Shown: positions 35,501-45,391 of the stretch, piece after piece
How positions within the stretch are numbered: position 1 is the stretch's first letter
Layout of the letters: the number at the start of each line of letters is the position of its first letter
NCBI RefSeq assembly: GCF_963665355.1
Contig: NZ_OY762229.1
Coordinates: 2,046,001 to 2,110,000 of the forward strand
Direction of reading: 5' to 3'
DNA: 64,000 nt
From: an uncultured Desulfobacter sp.
GTDB taxonomy: Bacteria; Desulfobacterota; Desulfobacteria; Desulfobacterales; Desulfobacteraceae
Notes under the pieces: model-generated
What the model saw: only the letters and a program-made list of their open reading frames with translations
Databases searched by the model: none
What the model was told of the DNA's origin: nothing
Translations under genes and position numbers: made by a program

Positions 35501-37951
35501 ATGAAAGTCAGTTTAAGCTGGTTGCGTGAATATATTCCCGTTGATCTTGATCCCCAGGAAATATCCGACAGGCTCACCATGGCCGGTCTTGAAGTTGATG
35601 GTGTGGATGGTCTTTATGATTACCTGGACAATGTGGTTGTTGCCCAGGTTGTGCAGGCAAAACAGCATCCCGATGCTGACAAGCTTACCTGCTGTACCGT
35701 GGATATAGGAAACGGGGAGTTCGCGCCCATTGTCTGCGGTGCGCCCAATGTCCGGGAAGGTATGTATGTGGCCTGTGCTCTGCCGGGGGCCGTGCTGCCT
35801 GGTGATTTTAAAATCAAAAAAAGTAAGCTGAGGGGCGAACCTTCCCATGGTATGCTCTGTTCGGCTGCGGAGTTGATGCTTGCTGATGACGCATCCGGTA
35901 TCATGGATCTTGACGGTGAATTTGTTACCGGAACTCCTCTTGAATTGGCCCTGAAACTGACTGATGCGGTATTTGAGATTGATCTGACCCCCAACCGGCC
36001 GGACTGCCTGAGCCTTATCGGTGTGGCGCGGGAAATCGGGGCGTTTATAGAGCCCCCAAGCAAGGTCTCTCTGCCGGATGTGGATTTTCCTGAGGCACGA
36101 ATGGATTCCCGGGATATCAATGATTTCATCACGGTCCAGATTGAAGATCCTCAATTGTGCCCAAGGTATGCTGCAGGCATGCTTTTTGACGTCAAGGTCG
36201 GTCCTTCTCCTCTCTGGCTGAAGCAGCGCCTTGAAGCTGTGGGTCTCTCTTCCATTAATAATGTGGTGGATATCACCAACTTTGTCATGATGGAAACCGG
36301 GCAGCCTTTGCATGCCTTTGATTATGATAATATTGCCAAAAGCAAAATTATAGTCAGGACCGCCGGAAAACCCGGTGGTGCTCCCCTTGAATTTACCACC
36401 CTTGATTCAAAGCGCCATAAGCTTGATCCTGAAATGCTCATGATTTGTGATGGAGAGAAGCCTGTGGGTATTGCCGGTGTCATGGGGGGGGAGAATTCTG
36501 AAATTACCGAAGCCACCACCCGGGTGCTGGTGGAAAGTGCCTATTTTAATCCTGTATCAATCCGCCGTACTGCAAAAAGAACGGGTATTGCCTCGGATGC
36601 CTCCCACAGATTTGAACGAGGTGTGGACCCTTCGGGTACCATGTTTGCCTTGAAAAGAGCTGTTTCATTAATGGCTCAGTTGTGTTCGGCTACCATTGCC
36701 CAGGAAATTATCGATGAAAATCCTGTCATGGCCGAGCCCATTACCATTGAATTGAGTCCCGATGCATTGAATGTGCGTTTGGGTACCTCGTTTTCCGGTG
36801 ATGAGATGGCCCAGATTCTTGGATCCGTCGACTTTGGTGTGGAAAAAATGGAAAATGGCCATCTGCAGGTTCATGTCCCTTCCTTTAGGGTGGATGTGAC
36901 CCGATCCGAGGATCTTTCCGAAGAGGTGGCCCGGTTGTGGGGATATAATAAAATTGAAACCAGTTATCCTCTGGTAAGGGCCAAAGGTAAACCTCTTGCA
37001 GGCCGTATGGTGCTGCGCAGCAAGATCCGGCAGGCCATGACCGGGTTCGGGTTTTGTGAGGCCATCAATTATAATTTTATCCGCAAGGATGCCTGTGCAC
37101 GTATGGGCATTGCAGAGACGGACAAAAGAACCCGTATGGTCGAGATTTTAAATCCCATATCCGACCAGATGTCGGTGCTCAGGACATCCATTGTGCCCGG
37201 TTTGCTGGATGCCATGGGCAGGAATACCTCTAAGCAGGTAGATGCGCTTAAATTGTTTGAGATCGGAAAAATATTTTTTGATACGGCCCCGGGCGAGCAG
37301 CCCGAGGAAGTGGAAGTCGTTGGCGGGTTAATTGCCGGGTATCGCAGTGATCAGGTCTGGTATTCCAAAAAGGAAGCCGTAGATTTTTTTGATCTTAAGG
37401 GTGTTGTTCAGGGGCTGCTTGCCTCGCTTCAGATTTCCGGTGTTCTTTATGAAAGGGTCGATGGCCTGACCTGTCCTTATTTTGAGCCGGGGTATGGTGC
37501 CCGTGTGGTGAAAGATGGCCTTGTCCTTGGTGTCCTTGGTAAAATTGCATCCGGCGTCGGTGCGGCTTTTGGGTTGAAGCAGGATGCGTTTCTTTTTGAC
37601 CTGGATATGGACAGTCTTGAAAAGGCGGTGCCAGAATCTATCCAGGCGGTAGCCCTGCCTAAATTCCCTTCGATTTCCAGGGATGCTACGTTCATCGTGC
37701 CAAAATATATCCAGGTCGGTGATATAATGGATACGATTTCTGCTTTTGCCAAAAATCAGCCTCTGATTGAAGATTATTTTCTTTTTGATGTATTTGAAGG
37801 CAGCAACATAGGTGAAGACAACAAGTCGCTGTCATTCAGGGTAGTTTACCGCTCTGCCTCAAAAACCTTGACAGAAAATAACATTAAGAAGATTCATGAG
37901 CAGATTTCCCGGAAAATTCTTGATGATTTTGAGGCCAATCTGCCAGGGTAA
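35501..37951 (+). CDS. pheT: Phenylalanyl-tRNA synthetase, beta subunit
   Basis: PheT binds tRNA-Phe and edits misacylated tyrosine. The 816 residues are the usual long form with N-terminal tRNA-binding domain (about 40-150, DNVVVAQVVQAKQHPDADKL), B3/B4 editing domain, B5 domain and the C-terminal FDX-ACB anticodon-binding domain (from about 720). The ATG at 35501 is two bases after the pheS stop, so translation is coupled. Nothing unusual. Confidence 0.96.
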   Translation: MKVSLSWLREYIPVDLDPQEISDRLTMAGLEVDGVDGLYDYLDNVVVAQVVQAKQHPDADKLTCCTVDIGNGEFAPIVCGAPNVREGMYVACALPGAVLPGDFKIKKSKLRGEPSHGMLCSAAELMLADDASGIMDLDGEFVTGTPLELALKLTDAVFEIDLTPNRPDCLSLIGVAREIGAFIEPPSKVSLPDVDFPEARMDSRDINDFITVQIEDPQLCPRYAAGMLFDVKVGPSPLWLKQRLEAVGLSSINNVVDITNFVMMETGQPLHAFDYDNIAKSKIIVRTAGKPGGAPLEFTTLDSKRHKLDPEMLMICDGEKPVGIAGVMGGENSEITEATTRVLVESAYFNPVSIRRTAKRTGIASDASHRFERGVDPSGTMFALKRAVSLMAQLCSATIAQEIIDENPVMAEPITIELSPDALNVRLGTSFSGDEMAQILGSVDFGVEKMENGHLQVHVPSFRVDVTRSEDLSEEVARLWGYNKIETSYPLVRAKGKPLAGRMVLRSKIRQAMTGFGFCEAINYNFIRKDACARMGIAETDKRTRMVEILNPISDQMSVLRTSIVPGLLDAMGRNTSKQVDALKLFEIGKIFFDTAPGEQPEEVEVVGGLIAGYRSDQVWYSKKEAVDFFDLKGVVQGLLASLQISGVLYERVDGLTCPYFEPGYGARVVKDGLVLGVLGKIASGVGAAFGLKQDAFLFDLDMDSLEKAVPESIQAVALPKFPSISRDATFIVPKYIQVGDIMDTISAFAKNQPLIEDYFLFDVFEGSNIGEDNKSLSFRVVYRSASKTLTENNIKKIHEQISRKILDDFEANLPG

Positions 37952-38018
37952 TTTTAAAGGCGGCATGTTACCCACGAAAAGCCAGGGGTGATTAGAAAAA
38001 TACGGTTATATAAGGGGG

Positions 38019-38047
38019 TTGACAAATGTATGGCGCCCTGTTATAAA
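38019..38047 (+). promoter_or_regulatory. Sigma-70 promoter for tRNA-Gly
   Basis: TTGACA at 38019-38024, a 17-base spacer and TATAAA at 38042-38047, thirteen bases before the tRNA. A near-consensus promoter that may also serve rimP-nusA-infB. Confidence 0.82.
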
Positions 38048-38060
38048 GAGCAGCTAATGT

Positions 38061-38136
38061 GCGGGCATAACTCAGTTGGTAGAGTGCAAGCTTCCCAAGC
38101 TTGATGTCGCGAGTTCGAGCCTCGTTGCCCGCTCCA
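38061..38136 (+). tRNA. tRNA-Gly (anticodon CCC)
   Basis: A 76-base cloverleaf. The acceptor GCGGGCA pairs with TGCCCGC, the discriminator is T and CCA is encoded. The anticodon loop TTCCCAA gives CCC. It stands directly upstream of the rimP-nusA operon, as metY does in Escherichia coli. Confidence 0.95.
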
Positions 38137-38241
38137 AAGTAATTTGGTATGAGGTGGCAGGCTAGTTCCACTTGTTTGGGGAAAAGATATGATCTGAACC
38201 TGATGTTCTGGTAAGGATTGTTTAGTTTTATTAGTATCGGG

Positions 38242-38262
38242 AACGGGCATCTGCCCGTTTTT
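38242..38262 (+). terminator. Intrinsic terminator or attenuator before rimP
   Basis: AACGGGC and GCCCGTT close on ATCT and are followed by five T residues. It sits 106 bases after tRNA-Gly and 34 before rimP. It can end the tRNA transcript or, if transcripts read through, control rimP-nusA. Confidence 0.75.
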
Positions 38263-38295
38263 GTATTTGTGGAAAAAGAACGGTTACTGCAGAAT

Positions 38296-38772
38296 ATGGC
38301 ATTTATAAATATTAAAGAGTTCGGTGCTGTTGAGCAGCAGATTCAGGCTGTGGCCCAGCCTCTGATTGAATCTTTGGGACTGGAGCTGGTCCATATTGAA
38401 TGTGTTGTCCATAACCGGCAGAAATTTGTCCGTATTTATATGGACAAGCCAAAAGGGGTTGGCCTGGATGACTGCGTCGCTGTCAGCCGGGAACTTGGGG
38501 ATCTGATCGATATTCACATTGAGGATATTGGTCCTTACCGTCTGGAAGTATCATCTCCCGGCCCAAACCGCCCATTGAAGACAAGGGCGGACTTTATCAG
38601 ATTCCAGGGTGAACGAATTAAAATTGAAACCCACGAAATCATTGAGGGAAGAAAAAAGTTCACCGGGATTCTTGAGAAAACAAATGATGATTCTGTAACG
38701 ATTGCCGTTGACGGAAGGTCCTTCGATATTGCCGGAAGCAATATCAGCAGAGCAAATCTAGCAGGTCAGTAA
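38296..38772 (+). CDS. rimP: Ribosome maturation factor RimP
   Basis: RimP helps assemble the 30S subunit. The 158 residues match the usual 150-160: the N-terminal domain has LIESLGLELVHIECV and VRIYMDKPKGVGLDDC, then VSSPGPNRPLKTRADF, and a small C-terminal barrel. I choose ATG 38296. The frame is open from 38218, but that stretch includes the terminator hairpin and does not look like family sequence; the Shine-Dalgarno before 38296 is weak. It heads rimP-nusA-infB-rbfA-truB. Confidence 0.92.
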   Translation: MAFINIKEFGAVEQQIQAVAQPLIESLGLELVHIECVVHNRQKFVRIYMDKPKGVGLDDCVAVSRELGDLIDIHIEDIGPYRLEVSSPGPNRPLKTRADFIRFQGERIKIETHEIIEGRKKFTGILEKTNDDSVTIAVDGRSFDIAGSNISRANLAGQ

Positions 38773-38789
38773 AATGGAGAACATTTAAC

Positions 38790-40238
38790 ATGTTTATTAC
38801 AGACATAAAAAGGGTGATCGATCAGGTAAGCCGTGAAAAGGGTATTGATGTGGAAATCCTTATTAATACCTTGAAGGAGGCCATTGTTTCTGCCGCCAGA
38901 AAAAAGATCGGCCCAAGGGCAGATATCGAAGTCCATTATGATGAAAAAAGCGGAGATGTTGAGGTTTTCCATTTTAAAGAGGTTGTGGAAGAGGTTGAGT
39001 ATCCTGACAGCGAGTTGACCCTGGAGGACGGGCTTGAATTTGATCCCGAATGTGAAATTGGTGATTCTTTGGGAATTAGAATGGATACCGAAGAGTTCGG
39101 GCGTATTGCCGCTCAGTCCGCCAAACAGGTGATTATACAGAAAATGCGCGAAGCCGAGCGCAATGCCGTTTATGAGAACTTTATTCATAAAAAAGGCAAA
39201 ATAATCAATGGGATTGTTCAGCGGTTTGACCGCGGTGCCATCATTATCAACCTCGGACAGGCCGAGGCTGTGCTGCGGCCAAGAGAACAGATGCCCAAGG
39301 AAAGTTATAAGCGCGGAGACCGGATCCGGGCCTATGTTCTGGATGTGCTGGAAGAATCCAAAGGCGCTCAGATTATTTTGTCCCGTACCCATCCGGAATT
39401 CCTGGTGGAACTTTTTAAAACCGAAGTTCCCGAAGTGGCCGAAGGCATTGTTACCATCCGGGGAGCTGCCCGGGTGCCTGGTATAAGGGCAAAAATTGCA
39501 GTCTCCTCCATTGATTCCGATGTGGATCCTGTGGGTGCCTGTGTGGGTATTAAAGGCAACCGGGTTCAGAATATTGTCCAGGAATTGCGTGGGGAGAAAA
39601 TAGATATTGTCCAATGGAGTCCGGACATTGCAAGATTTGTCTGCAATGCCTTGTCCCCGGCTGAAATTGCAAGGGTTATCATTGATGAAGACAATCAGTC
39701 CATGGAGGTCATTGTCAATGATGAGTATCTCTCCATTGCCATAGGTAAAGGCGGTCAGAATGTGTCACTTGCCTGTGAGATTACCGGTTGGCATCTTGAA
39801 GTCACCAGTGAAGAGGAGTACAGCCGGGAGGTCAAGGAGGGATACGACAGTCTGATGAAGCTGTCCACAGTGGGGCTGCCTGCCGCAGAAATTCTGTTTA
39901 AGGCCGGTTATTCCTCTTTTCTGGATATTATGGATGCCGTACCCGAGGATATTGCGGCCTTTTTGAATATTCCAGTGGAAGATGCCCAGACAATGATTGA
40001 AGAGGCTGGGCGTCTGATGGAAAATGAGCGGCAAAGGGCCCGGGGGGGGGTACTGCAGCCTGCATCGGTCCAGGATACCGCCACTTATATGGATGATAAT
40101 GCCGGCGATGGGGAAACGTTTGCTGATGTCGATGTAAAAGATGTGCATGAAATAGAGCAAGAAGATGAGCAGGAAAATAATCAGGAAGATGAACAAGAAA
40201 ATGGGCAGCCTGAAAAACCTGAAAAAGCAGATGAGTAA
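38790..40238 (+). CDS. nusA: Transcription elongation/termination factor NusA
   Basis: NusA binds RNA polymerase and modulates pausing and termination. The 482 residues contain the N-terminal polymerase-binding domain (1-125), S1 domain (about 135-200, GKIINGIVQRFDRGAIIINL), and two KH domains (about 230-345, with GACVGIKGNRVQNI and SIAIGKGGQNVSLA). A helix-hairpin-helix-type region and a very acidic tail rich in Glu, Asp and Gln (about 440-482) complete it. The tail is not part of the conserved fold. It follows rimP by 17 bases. Confidence 0.97.
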   Translation: MFITDIKRVIDQVSREKGIDVEILINTLKEAIVSAARKKIGPRADIEVHYDEKSGDVEVFHFKEVVEEVEYPDSELTLEDGLEFDPECEIGDSLGIRMDTEEFGRIAAQSAKQVIIQKMREAERNAVYENFIHKKGKIINGIVQRFDRGAIIINLGQAEAVLRPREQMPKESYKRGDRIRAYVLDVLEESKGAQIILSRTHPEFLVELFKTEVPEVAEGIVTIRGAARVPGIRAKIAVSSIDSDVDPVGACVGIKGNRVQNIVQELRGEKIDIVQWSPDIARFVCNALSPAEIARVIIDEDNQSMEVIVNDEYLSIAIGKGGQNVSLACEITGWHLEVTSEEEYSREVKEGYDSLMKLSTVGLPAAEILFKAGYSSFLDIMDAVPEDIAAFLNIPVEDAQTMIEEAGRLMENERQRARGGVLQPASVQDTATYMDDNAGDGETFADVDVKDVHEIEQEDEQENNQEDEQENGQPEKPEKADE

Positions 40239-40310
40239 GTATTGTTGCATCGGTAACACAGAAAACAAATTTCAAAAGAATCAACTATAGAGGATTACTG
40301 GGGGCAACGA

Positions 40311-43295
40311 ATGGCCAAGGTCAGGGTATACGAGTTAGCTAAAGATCTGAACATGACAAACAATCAGCTTCTTGAAAAGTTAAAGGAGCTCAAAATTGAT
40401 GCAAAAAGTCATATGAGCGCTCTGGATAACAGTGATGTCGCTGCTATTAAACAGCATTTATTTGGTAAAAAGAAGCGCTCTAATAATGAAGTTAAAGTTC
40501 GTCCCTCGGTGATCCGCAGGCGCAGAACAAAGACCAGATCCAAGACTAATGAGCCAGAAGAGATGGATGAGGATATGGATGACTCATTCGAGCCCGAAGA
40601 TACGACGTTACAGGACACTGATCAAACAGGTGAATTGGGGCTGGGAGATGGTGCTGTAGCAGGTGAGCCGTTAAAAACGATTGACACCCCGGACAGTGAG
40701 ATCATGCCTGAATCCAAAAAAGAGAAAGTTGCAAGACGGTCTGCCAGGAAAGTTGTGTCCAAAAACAGCGAACCTGCCAAGATCATCAAGCCCGCCAAGG
40801 TGGAAAAAGCACCAGAGTCGGAAAAAGAGCCTGCTGTTTTTCAGGACGCCATTGATGTTGTCCCTGCCGAAAATAAAGACATTGTAAAACAGCCGGAAAG
40901 CGACACCACAGAAACGCCTGCAGTACAGGCTGAATCTGAAGATGCAAACGTAGCGGCAAACAATGCGCCTGAACCCGAAGATTCCGGTGAAGATGAAGTA
41001 ATGCCGGAACCGGTGGGCCAAGAGATAGACCAGGACCTGGATCCGGATCAGGAAGAAAATACGCCACAGTCCGGTGGGGATGAAACCCAGGACGACGAGG
41101 CAGGTGCCCAGAGCAAACGTAAAAAGAAGAAAAAGAAAACAACCCCTGCCAAGATTGTCAGAGTGGCTGATCCCATGGTTCTAGAAAATTTAAAGCGGAT
41201 GAAAGCCGGGGAGAATCATGCTCCAAACGGAAATGACCATGACCGACCTGTCCGCAGACAGCCGGAACCGCAAACGGACGGTCCTGATAATCCGGGGCAG
41301 GGTGTGGCTATGCAGCCTGAGGTTCCCAATGAGCGTAAGCGGGGATGGGAACGTAATGGCGACGATAGTTCTGACGGGGCCGGTTCCAGGAAAAAAAGAC
41401 GCAAGAAAAAAGCTGTGGTGGAGGGTGATGATCTATACCAGGGCAGGGGGAGTGGCCGGAAAAAGAAGGGCAGAAAAGACCCCAAGGGAAACAAAAGCGG
41501 TTTTCAGAAAACCCAGATTACCACACCCAAGGCAATCAAGCGCCGCGTGAAAATAGATGAGGCCATTGAGTTGTCCGAACTTGCCAAGCGTATGGGTATC
41601 AAAGCCAACGAAATGATCGTTAAACTCATGGGATTGGGCGTGATGGCCACGGTGAATCAGACCATTGATTTTGACACGGCATCCCTTGTGGCTGCAGAAT
41701 TTGACTTTGAAGTTGAAAAGGCAAATTTTGAGGAGGAGACACTGCTTAATGTGGCCCCCGAGGCTGAAGACGAGGAAAATCTGGAATGGTGCCCTCCTGT
41801 GGTTACCATCATGGGCCACGTTGACCATGGTAAAACCTCATTGCTGGACGTGATCCGGGAGTCCAAGATCACCAGTGGGGAAGCCGGTGGCATCACACAG
41901 CACATTGGTGCATATAATGTGGAAACCCCTAACGGCGGGCGGATCACCTTCCTTGATACGCCAGGTCATGCCGCATTTACGGCCATGCGTTCCCGGGGGG
42001 CTCAAGTTACCGATATTGTTATTCTGGTGGTGGCTGCCGACGATGGCGTCATGCCCCAGACCGTTGAGGCCATCAACCATGCCAAGGCTGCAGGCGTACC
42101 TGTGGTGGTGGCTGTGAATAAAATGGACAAGGTTGGTGCTGACCCGGACCGCATTATGCGTGAACTGGCCGAATATGATCTGTTGTCCGAAGAGTGGGGC
42201 GGCAATGTTATTTTTGTAAAGGTTTCCGCCAAAAGCGGTCAGGGAATTAATGAGCTGCTGGAAATGGTGCTGCTCCAGGCTGAAGTTCTGGAGCTGCGGG
42301 CCAATCCGGATCGCAATGCCACAGGTTATGTGGTGGAATCCCGTCTGGATACCGGACGCGGCGCTGTGGCCACGGTTCTGGTAAAGCAGGGGACCTTAAG
42401 GGATGGTGATCCCATTGTATGCGGTCTTCATTCCGGCCACATCCGGGCCATGATTGATGATTCCGGAAACCGGGTGGAATCGGCAGGGCCGTCCACACCT
42501 GTGGAGATCGTGGGGCTGGCGGGTGTGCCCGATGCCGGTGACGAGTTCGTGGCTGTGGCGTCGGACAAGGATGCAAAGCAGATTGCAGCCCATCGTATGC
42601 AGAAACAGCGTGCCAAGGAATTGGCCAAAAAGAGCCGGGCCAACCTGGAAAAAATGTTTGAAAATCTAGGCAGTGCCGAGGTTAAAGAGCTTAAGCTCAT
42701 TGTCAAGGCTGATGTCCAGGGCTCCATTGAAGCGCTTAACGATTCTCTCAAAGAGCTGGCCAAGGATGAGGTGGATGTTAAGATCGTTCATTCCGGCGTG
42801 GGCACTATCAATGAATCAGACGTCTCCCTGGCTGCGGTATCCGATGCCATCATCATCGGGTTCAATGTCCGGCCTACGCCCCAAATCCGCAAGCTGGCCA
42901 AGGATGAGAATGTGGATATGCGCTTCTATGATATCATCTACGATGTGATCAATGATATCAAAGCCGCCCTCGACGGCATGATGCCCTCCACGTTCCGGGA
43001 AAATATCATTGGCCGGGCAGAGGTCCGGGACACCTTCGTGGTTCCCAAGATCGGAACCATTGCCGGATGCGGTATCACGGAAGGCAAGGTGGTGCGCGGC
43101 AAGAAAGTGCGTCTGCTGCGTGACGGTATTATTAAATGTGATACGGAGCTGTCTTCTCTGCGCAGGTTCAAAGATGATGTTAAGGAAGTTGAGCAGGGGT
43201 ATGAGTGTGGTATCGGTCTTGAACGGTACAATGATATCAAAGTGGGTGACGCCATTGAGTGTTATGAAGTTGAAGAGATTAAATACCAGGGATAG
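40311..43295 (+). CDS. infB: Translation initiation factor IF-2
   Basis: IF-2 brings fMet-tRNA to the 30S subunit. At 994 residues it is the long form. Residues 1-60 are an IF2_N domain; about 60-400 are a low-complexity linker, alternating acidic and lysine-rich; a second IF2_N motif is at 410-460. The G domain has GHVDHGKT (about 501-508), DTPGH and NKMDK. Domains II-IV follow, ending in the fMet-binding region. ATG 40311. It is a conventional member of the rimP-nusA-infB operon. Confidence 0.97.
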   Translation: MAKVRVYELAKDLNMTNNQLLEKLKELKIDAKSHMSALDNSDVAAIKQHLFGKKKRSNNEVKVRPSVIRRRRTKTRSKTNEPEEMDEDMDDSFEPEDTTLQDTDQTGELGLGDGAVAGEPLKTIDTPDSEIMPESKKEKVARRSARKVVSKNSEPAKIIKPAKVEKAPESEKEPAVFQDAIDVVPAENKDIVKQPESDTTETPAVQAESEDANVAANNAPEPEDSGEDEVMPEPVGQEIDQDLDPDQEENTPQSGGDETQDDEAGAQSKRKKKKKKTTPAKIVRVADPMVLENLKRMKAGENHAPNGNDHDRPVRRQPEPQTDGPDNPGQGVAMQPEVPNERKRGWERNGDDSSDGAGSRKKRRKKKAVVEGDDLYQGRGSGRKKKGRKDPKGNKSGFQKTQITTPKAIKRRVKIDEAIELSELAKRMGIKANEMIVKLMGLGVMATVNQTIDFDTASLVAAEFDFEVEKANFEEETLLNVAPEAEDEENLEWCPPVVTIMGHVDHGKTSLLDVIRESKITSGEAGGITQHIGAYNVETPNGGRITFLDTPGHAAFTAMRSRGAQVTDIVILVVAADDGVMPQTVEAINHAKAAGVPVVVAVNKMDKVGADPDRIMRELAEYDLLSEEWGGNVIFVKVSAKSGQGINELLEMVLLQAEVLELRANPDRNATGYVVESRLDTGRGAVATVLVKQGTLRDGDPIVCGLHSGHIRAMIDDSGNRVESAGPSTPVEIVGLAGVPDAGDEFVAVASDKDAKQIAAHRMQKQRAKELAKKSRANLEKMFENLGSAEVKELKLIVKADVQGSIEALNDSLKELAKDEVDVKIVHSGVGTINESDVSLAAVSDAIIIGFNVRPTPQIRKLAKDENVDMRFYDIIYDVINDIKAALDGMMPSTFRENIIGRAEVRDTFVVPKIGTIAGCGITEGKVVRGKKVRLLRDGIIKCDTELSSLRRFKDDVKEVEQGYECGIGLERYNDIKVGDAIECYEVEEIKYQG

Positions 43296-43307
43296 CAGGA
43301 TCGGCCA

Positions 43308-43715
43308 ATGAAACCATATGCACGTGCCGAGCGGGTCTCCATGCAGATTCAGCAGGCCATAACAGAACTTTTGTCCAAAAAGATACAGGACCCCAGAATG
43401 GAGATGGCAACCGTATCCGCCGTAAAAATGTCCCCGGATCTGAGCCTGGCCCAGGTCTATATCACGGTGTTCGGGGATAAAAAAAGAATCCGTGAGGCCC
43501 TGGAAGGCTTCCAGAAGTCCAAAGGGTTTATCAAAAAAAGAATTGCCCCGAAACTGGGCCTGCGGATCATGCCTGAATTGCGCTTTATCCATGATGACTC
43601 CTTTGACAACGCTGCCCGTCTGGATGCCCTCATTGATGCAGCCCCCAAAGGTGAAAACCCGGACCCGGACCCCGATGCGCCGGACGGCGCTTCCTGCGAC
43701 CTGGACTGCGAGTAG
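43308..43715 (+). CDS. rbfA: Ribosome-binding factor A
   Basis: RbfA is a KH-fold cold-shock assembly factor of the 30S subunit. The 135 residues start YARAERVSMQIQQAITELL and contain KMSPDLSLAQVYITVFG and LRIMPELRFIHDDSFDNA. The last 20 residues are an Asp/Pro-rich tail beyond the usual fold. It starts at ATG 43308, 12 bases after infB. Confidence 0.96.
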   Translation: MKPYARAERVSMQIQQAITELLSKKIQDPRMEMATVSAVKMSPDLSLAQVYITVFGDKKRIREALEGFQKSKGFIKKRIAPKLGLRIMPELRFIHDDSFDNAARLDALIDAAPKGENPDPDPDAPDGASCDLDCE

Positions 43716-43732
43716 TACTGCGATTGGGATGA

Positions 43733-44686
43733 ATGAAAAGCGGTATTCTTGTTGTTAATAAACCCGAAGGCATCTCATCAGCCGGGGTGGTCAACCGGCT
43801 CAAGCGCCTGATCAAGGTCAAAAAAATCGGACATACCGGCACCCTGGACCCCTTTGCCACAGGGGTACTTCCCATTGCAGTGAACCAGGCTACCCGGATT
43901 TCAAAGTATTTTTTAGAAGGTGTTAAAGGGTACTATGCCCAGGTTACCCTTGGGGTCGAAACAGATACCTTGGACTGTACCGGCACTGTTACGTATACGG
44001 CGCCTCCCGGCATTCTGGCTGCCTTGAATTCGGAGCAGGTTCAAGGGGTTGTGGCAGGGTTTTGGGGAGCCCAGGAGCAGATTCCTCCGGCTTACTCGGC
44101 CCTGAAACACAACGGGCAGCCTTTATATAAGCTGGCCCGCCAGGGACAGATGATTGAAAAGCCCCCCCGGCCCATTGAAATCACGGCCATTGCCATGGAA
44201 AATTATCGCATGGATGAGCACGGCCATCCGGTTTTTGATATGCCGGTAACATGTTCGGGCGGAACCTATATTCGGAGTCTGGCCCATGATATCGGGGCGG
44301 CACTGGGGTGCGGTGCCCATCTGTCTGCCCTGCAGCGCACCATGGCCGGCCAGTTTAAAATTGAACATGCTGTGGATCTTGACCTTCTTGGAGAGATGTC
44401 GCCCAAAGATATAGAGTCCCGGTTTATACCCATGTCACGGTGCTTGGATTTTCTTGCCGCCATAACGGTGGACAGCGAAACAGCCGGAAAAATCAGGTGT
44501 GGTCAGCCCCTGTCTGTGGATGGGATCCCCATGCCCGATACGTTGTCGATGGATAGTGATAAAGATCAATCCCGGTACAATATCCCGGATATCCGGGCGC
44601 TGGATTCTGAACAGAACTTACTGGCCATCGTAACTTTGGACAAATCCGGGCAAACATACAAATATTGTTGCGTTTTTAACGCCTAA
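43733..44686 (+). CDS. truB: tRNA pseudouridine-55 synthase
   Basis: TruB makes pseudouridine at position 55 in the tRNA T loop. The 317 residues start GILVVNKPEGISSAGVVNRL and carry the catalytic aspartate D39 in GHTGTLDPFATG. The middle has PPAYSALKHNGQPLY and TCSGGTYIRSLAHDIG; a small C-terminal PUA-like domain closes it. ATG 43733 follows GGGATGA. Terminal member of the rimP operon before rpsO. Confidence 0.97.
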   Translation: MKSGILVVNKPEGISSAGVVNRLKRLIKVKKIGHTGTLDPFATGVLPIAVNQATRISKYFLEGVKGYYAQVTLGVETDTLDCTGTVTYTAPPGILAALNSEQVQGVVAGFWGAQEQIPPAYSALKHNGQPLYKLARQGQMIEKPPRPIEITAIAMENYRMDEHGHPVFDMPVTCSGGTYIRSLAHDIGAALGCGAHLSALQRTMAGQFKIEHAVDLDLLGEMSPKDIESRFIPMSRCLDFLAAITVDSETAGKIRCGQPLSVDGIPMPDTLSMDSDKDQSRYNIPDIRALDSEQNLLAIVTLDKSGQTYKYCCVFNA

Positions 44687-44836
44687 CTGGTAATGATATC
44701 AGGTTGTCTCTGCGATGTCCGGGTAGTTCATCGGGCTTTTTTCTGAATGGAATATTGGATAAAAGGCGATTTAAATGAACTGCTTGTATATTTATGGCAT
44801 CGAATTTTAATCTATTCCAAATAAAGGAGTGTTACA

Positions 44837-45106
44837 GTGGTACTACTTGCAGAAAACAAAGAGGAGATGATTCAACAATTCAAGCTCCATGAGTCCGATA
44901 CCGGTTCACCTGAGGTTCAGGTGGCCATTTTAACCCACAGGATCAGCTACCTGACCGATCATCTGAAGACCCATAAGAAAGACCACCATTCAAGACGGGG
45001 GCTTTTAATCCTGGTCGGTCGGCGCAGAAGTCTTCTGGACTATCTCAAGAAGAAAGATATTAACAGATATCGTTCATTGATTGAGAAGCTCGGACTCAGA
45101 AGATAA
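44837..45106 (+). CDS. rpsO: Ribosomal protein uS15
   Basis: An 89-residue small-subunit protein. The motif [20 protein letters not shown] is the family signature, and [20 protein letters not shown] the second. It starts at GTG 44837 with AAAGGAG eight bases upstream. The 150 bp leader after truB contains a run of T after CATCGGGC (about 44730-44742), which may be a weak terminator. It is followed by a strong terminator and then pnp, the common order. Confidence 0.97.
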   Translation: MVLLAENKEEMIQQFKLHESDTGSPEVQVAILTHRISYLTDHLKTHKKDHHSRRGLLILVGRRRSLLDYLKKKDINRYRSLIEKLGLRR

Positions 45107-45118
45107 GATGACCTTACT

Positions 45119-45160
45119 AAACCGGTTTTTGATGCGTTTTGGGTCATCAAAAACCGGTTT
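45119..45160 (+). terminator. Terminator between rpsO and pnp
   Basis: AAACCGGTTTTTGATG and its complement form a perfect 16-base stem around a ten-base loop, followed by TTGTTTT. It may be a partial terminator allowing read-through to pnp or an RNase processing site; rpsO-pnp junctions are processed in Escherichia coli. Confidence 0.85.
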
Positions 45161-45391
45161 TTGTTTTCAGCAGGGCGGTACAAGACGGGAACGGCTTTTA
45201 TATAAGTTCGCATCTTTGCTATCAAATCAACCTTTGCGGCCAATGGGTTGTTTGGCGGGGCTGTTTGATGGTAAATATGCGGGTTTATGATATGTAAGCC
45301 CTTTTCCCCACCTTATGCCGCCCGTTCTTTTGGTGCCCACCCGGATTGCCGGATGGACACTATCCAAATTTTAAGTTTATCAGGAGAAGTT

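Noticed and set aside
35513-36313. 266-residue minus-strand frame opposite pheT
   Set aside because: It is the antisense reading of conserved pheT codons, with no domain and no start signal.
38218-38295. 26-residue N-terminal extension of RimP
   Set aside because: It would place a terminator hairpin inside the coding region and lengthen the protein beyond its family size.
40490-41500. Low-complexity repeats in infB as a possible CRISPR or tandem array
   Set aside because: These are the acidic and lysine-rich linker codons of IF-2; there are no regular repeat units or spacers. No CRISPR array was seen anywhere in the window.
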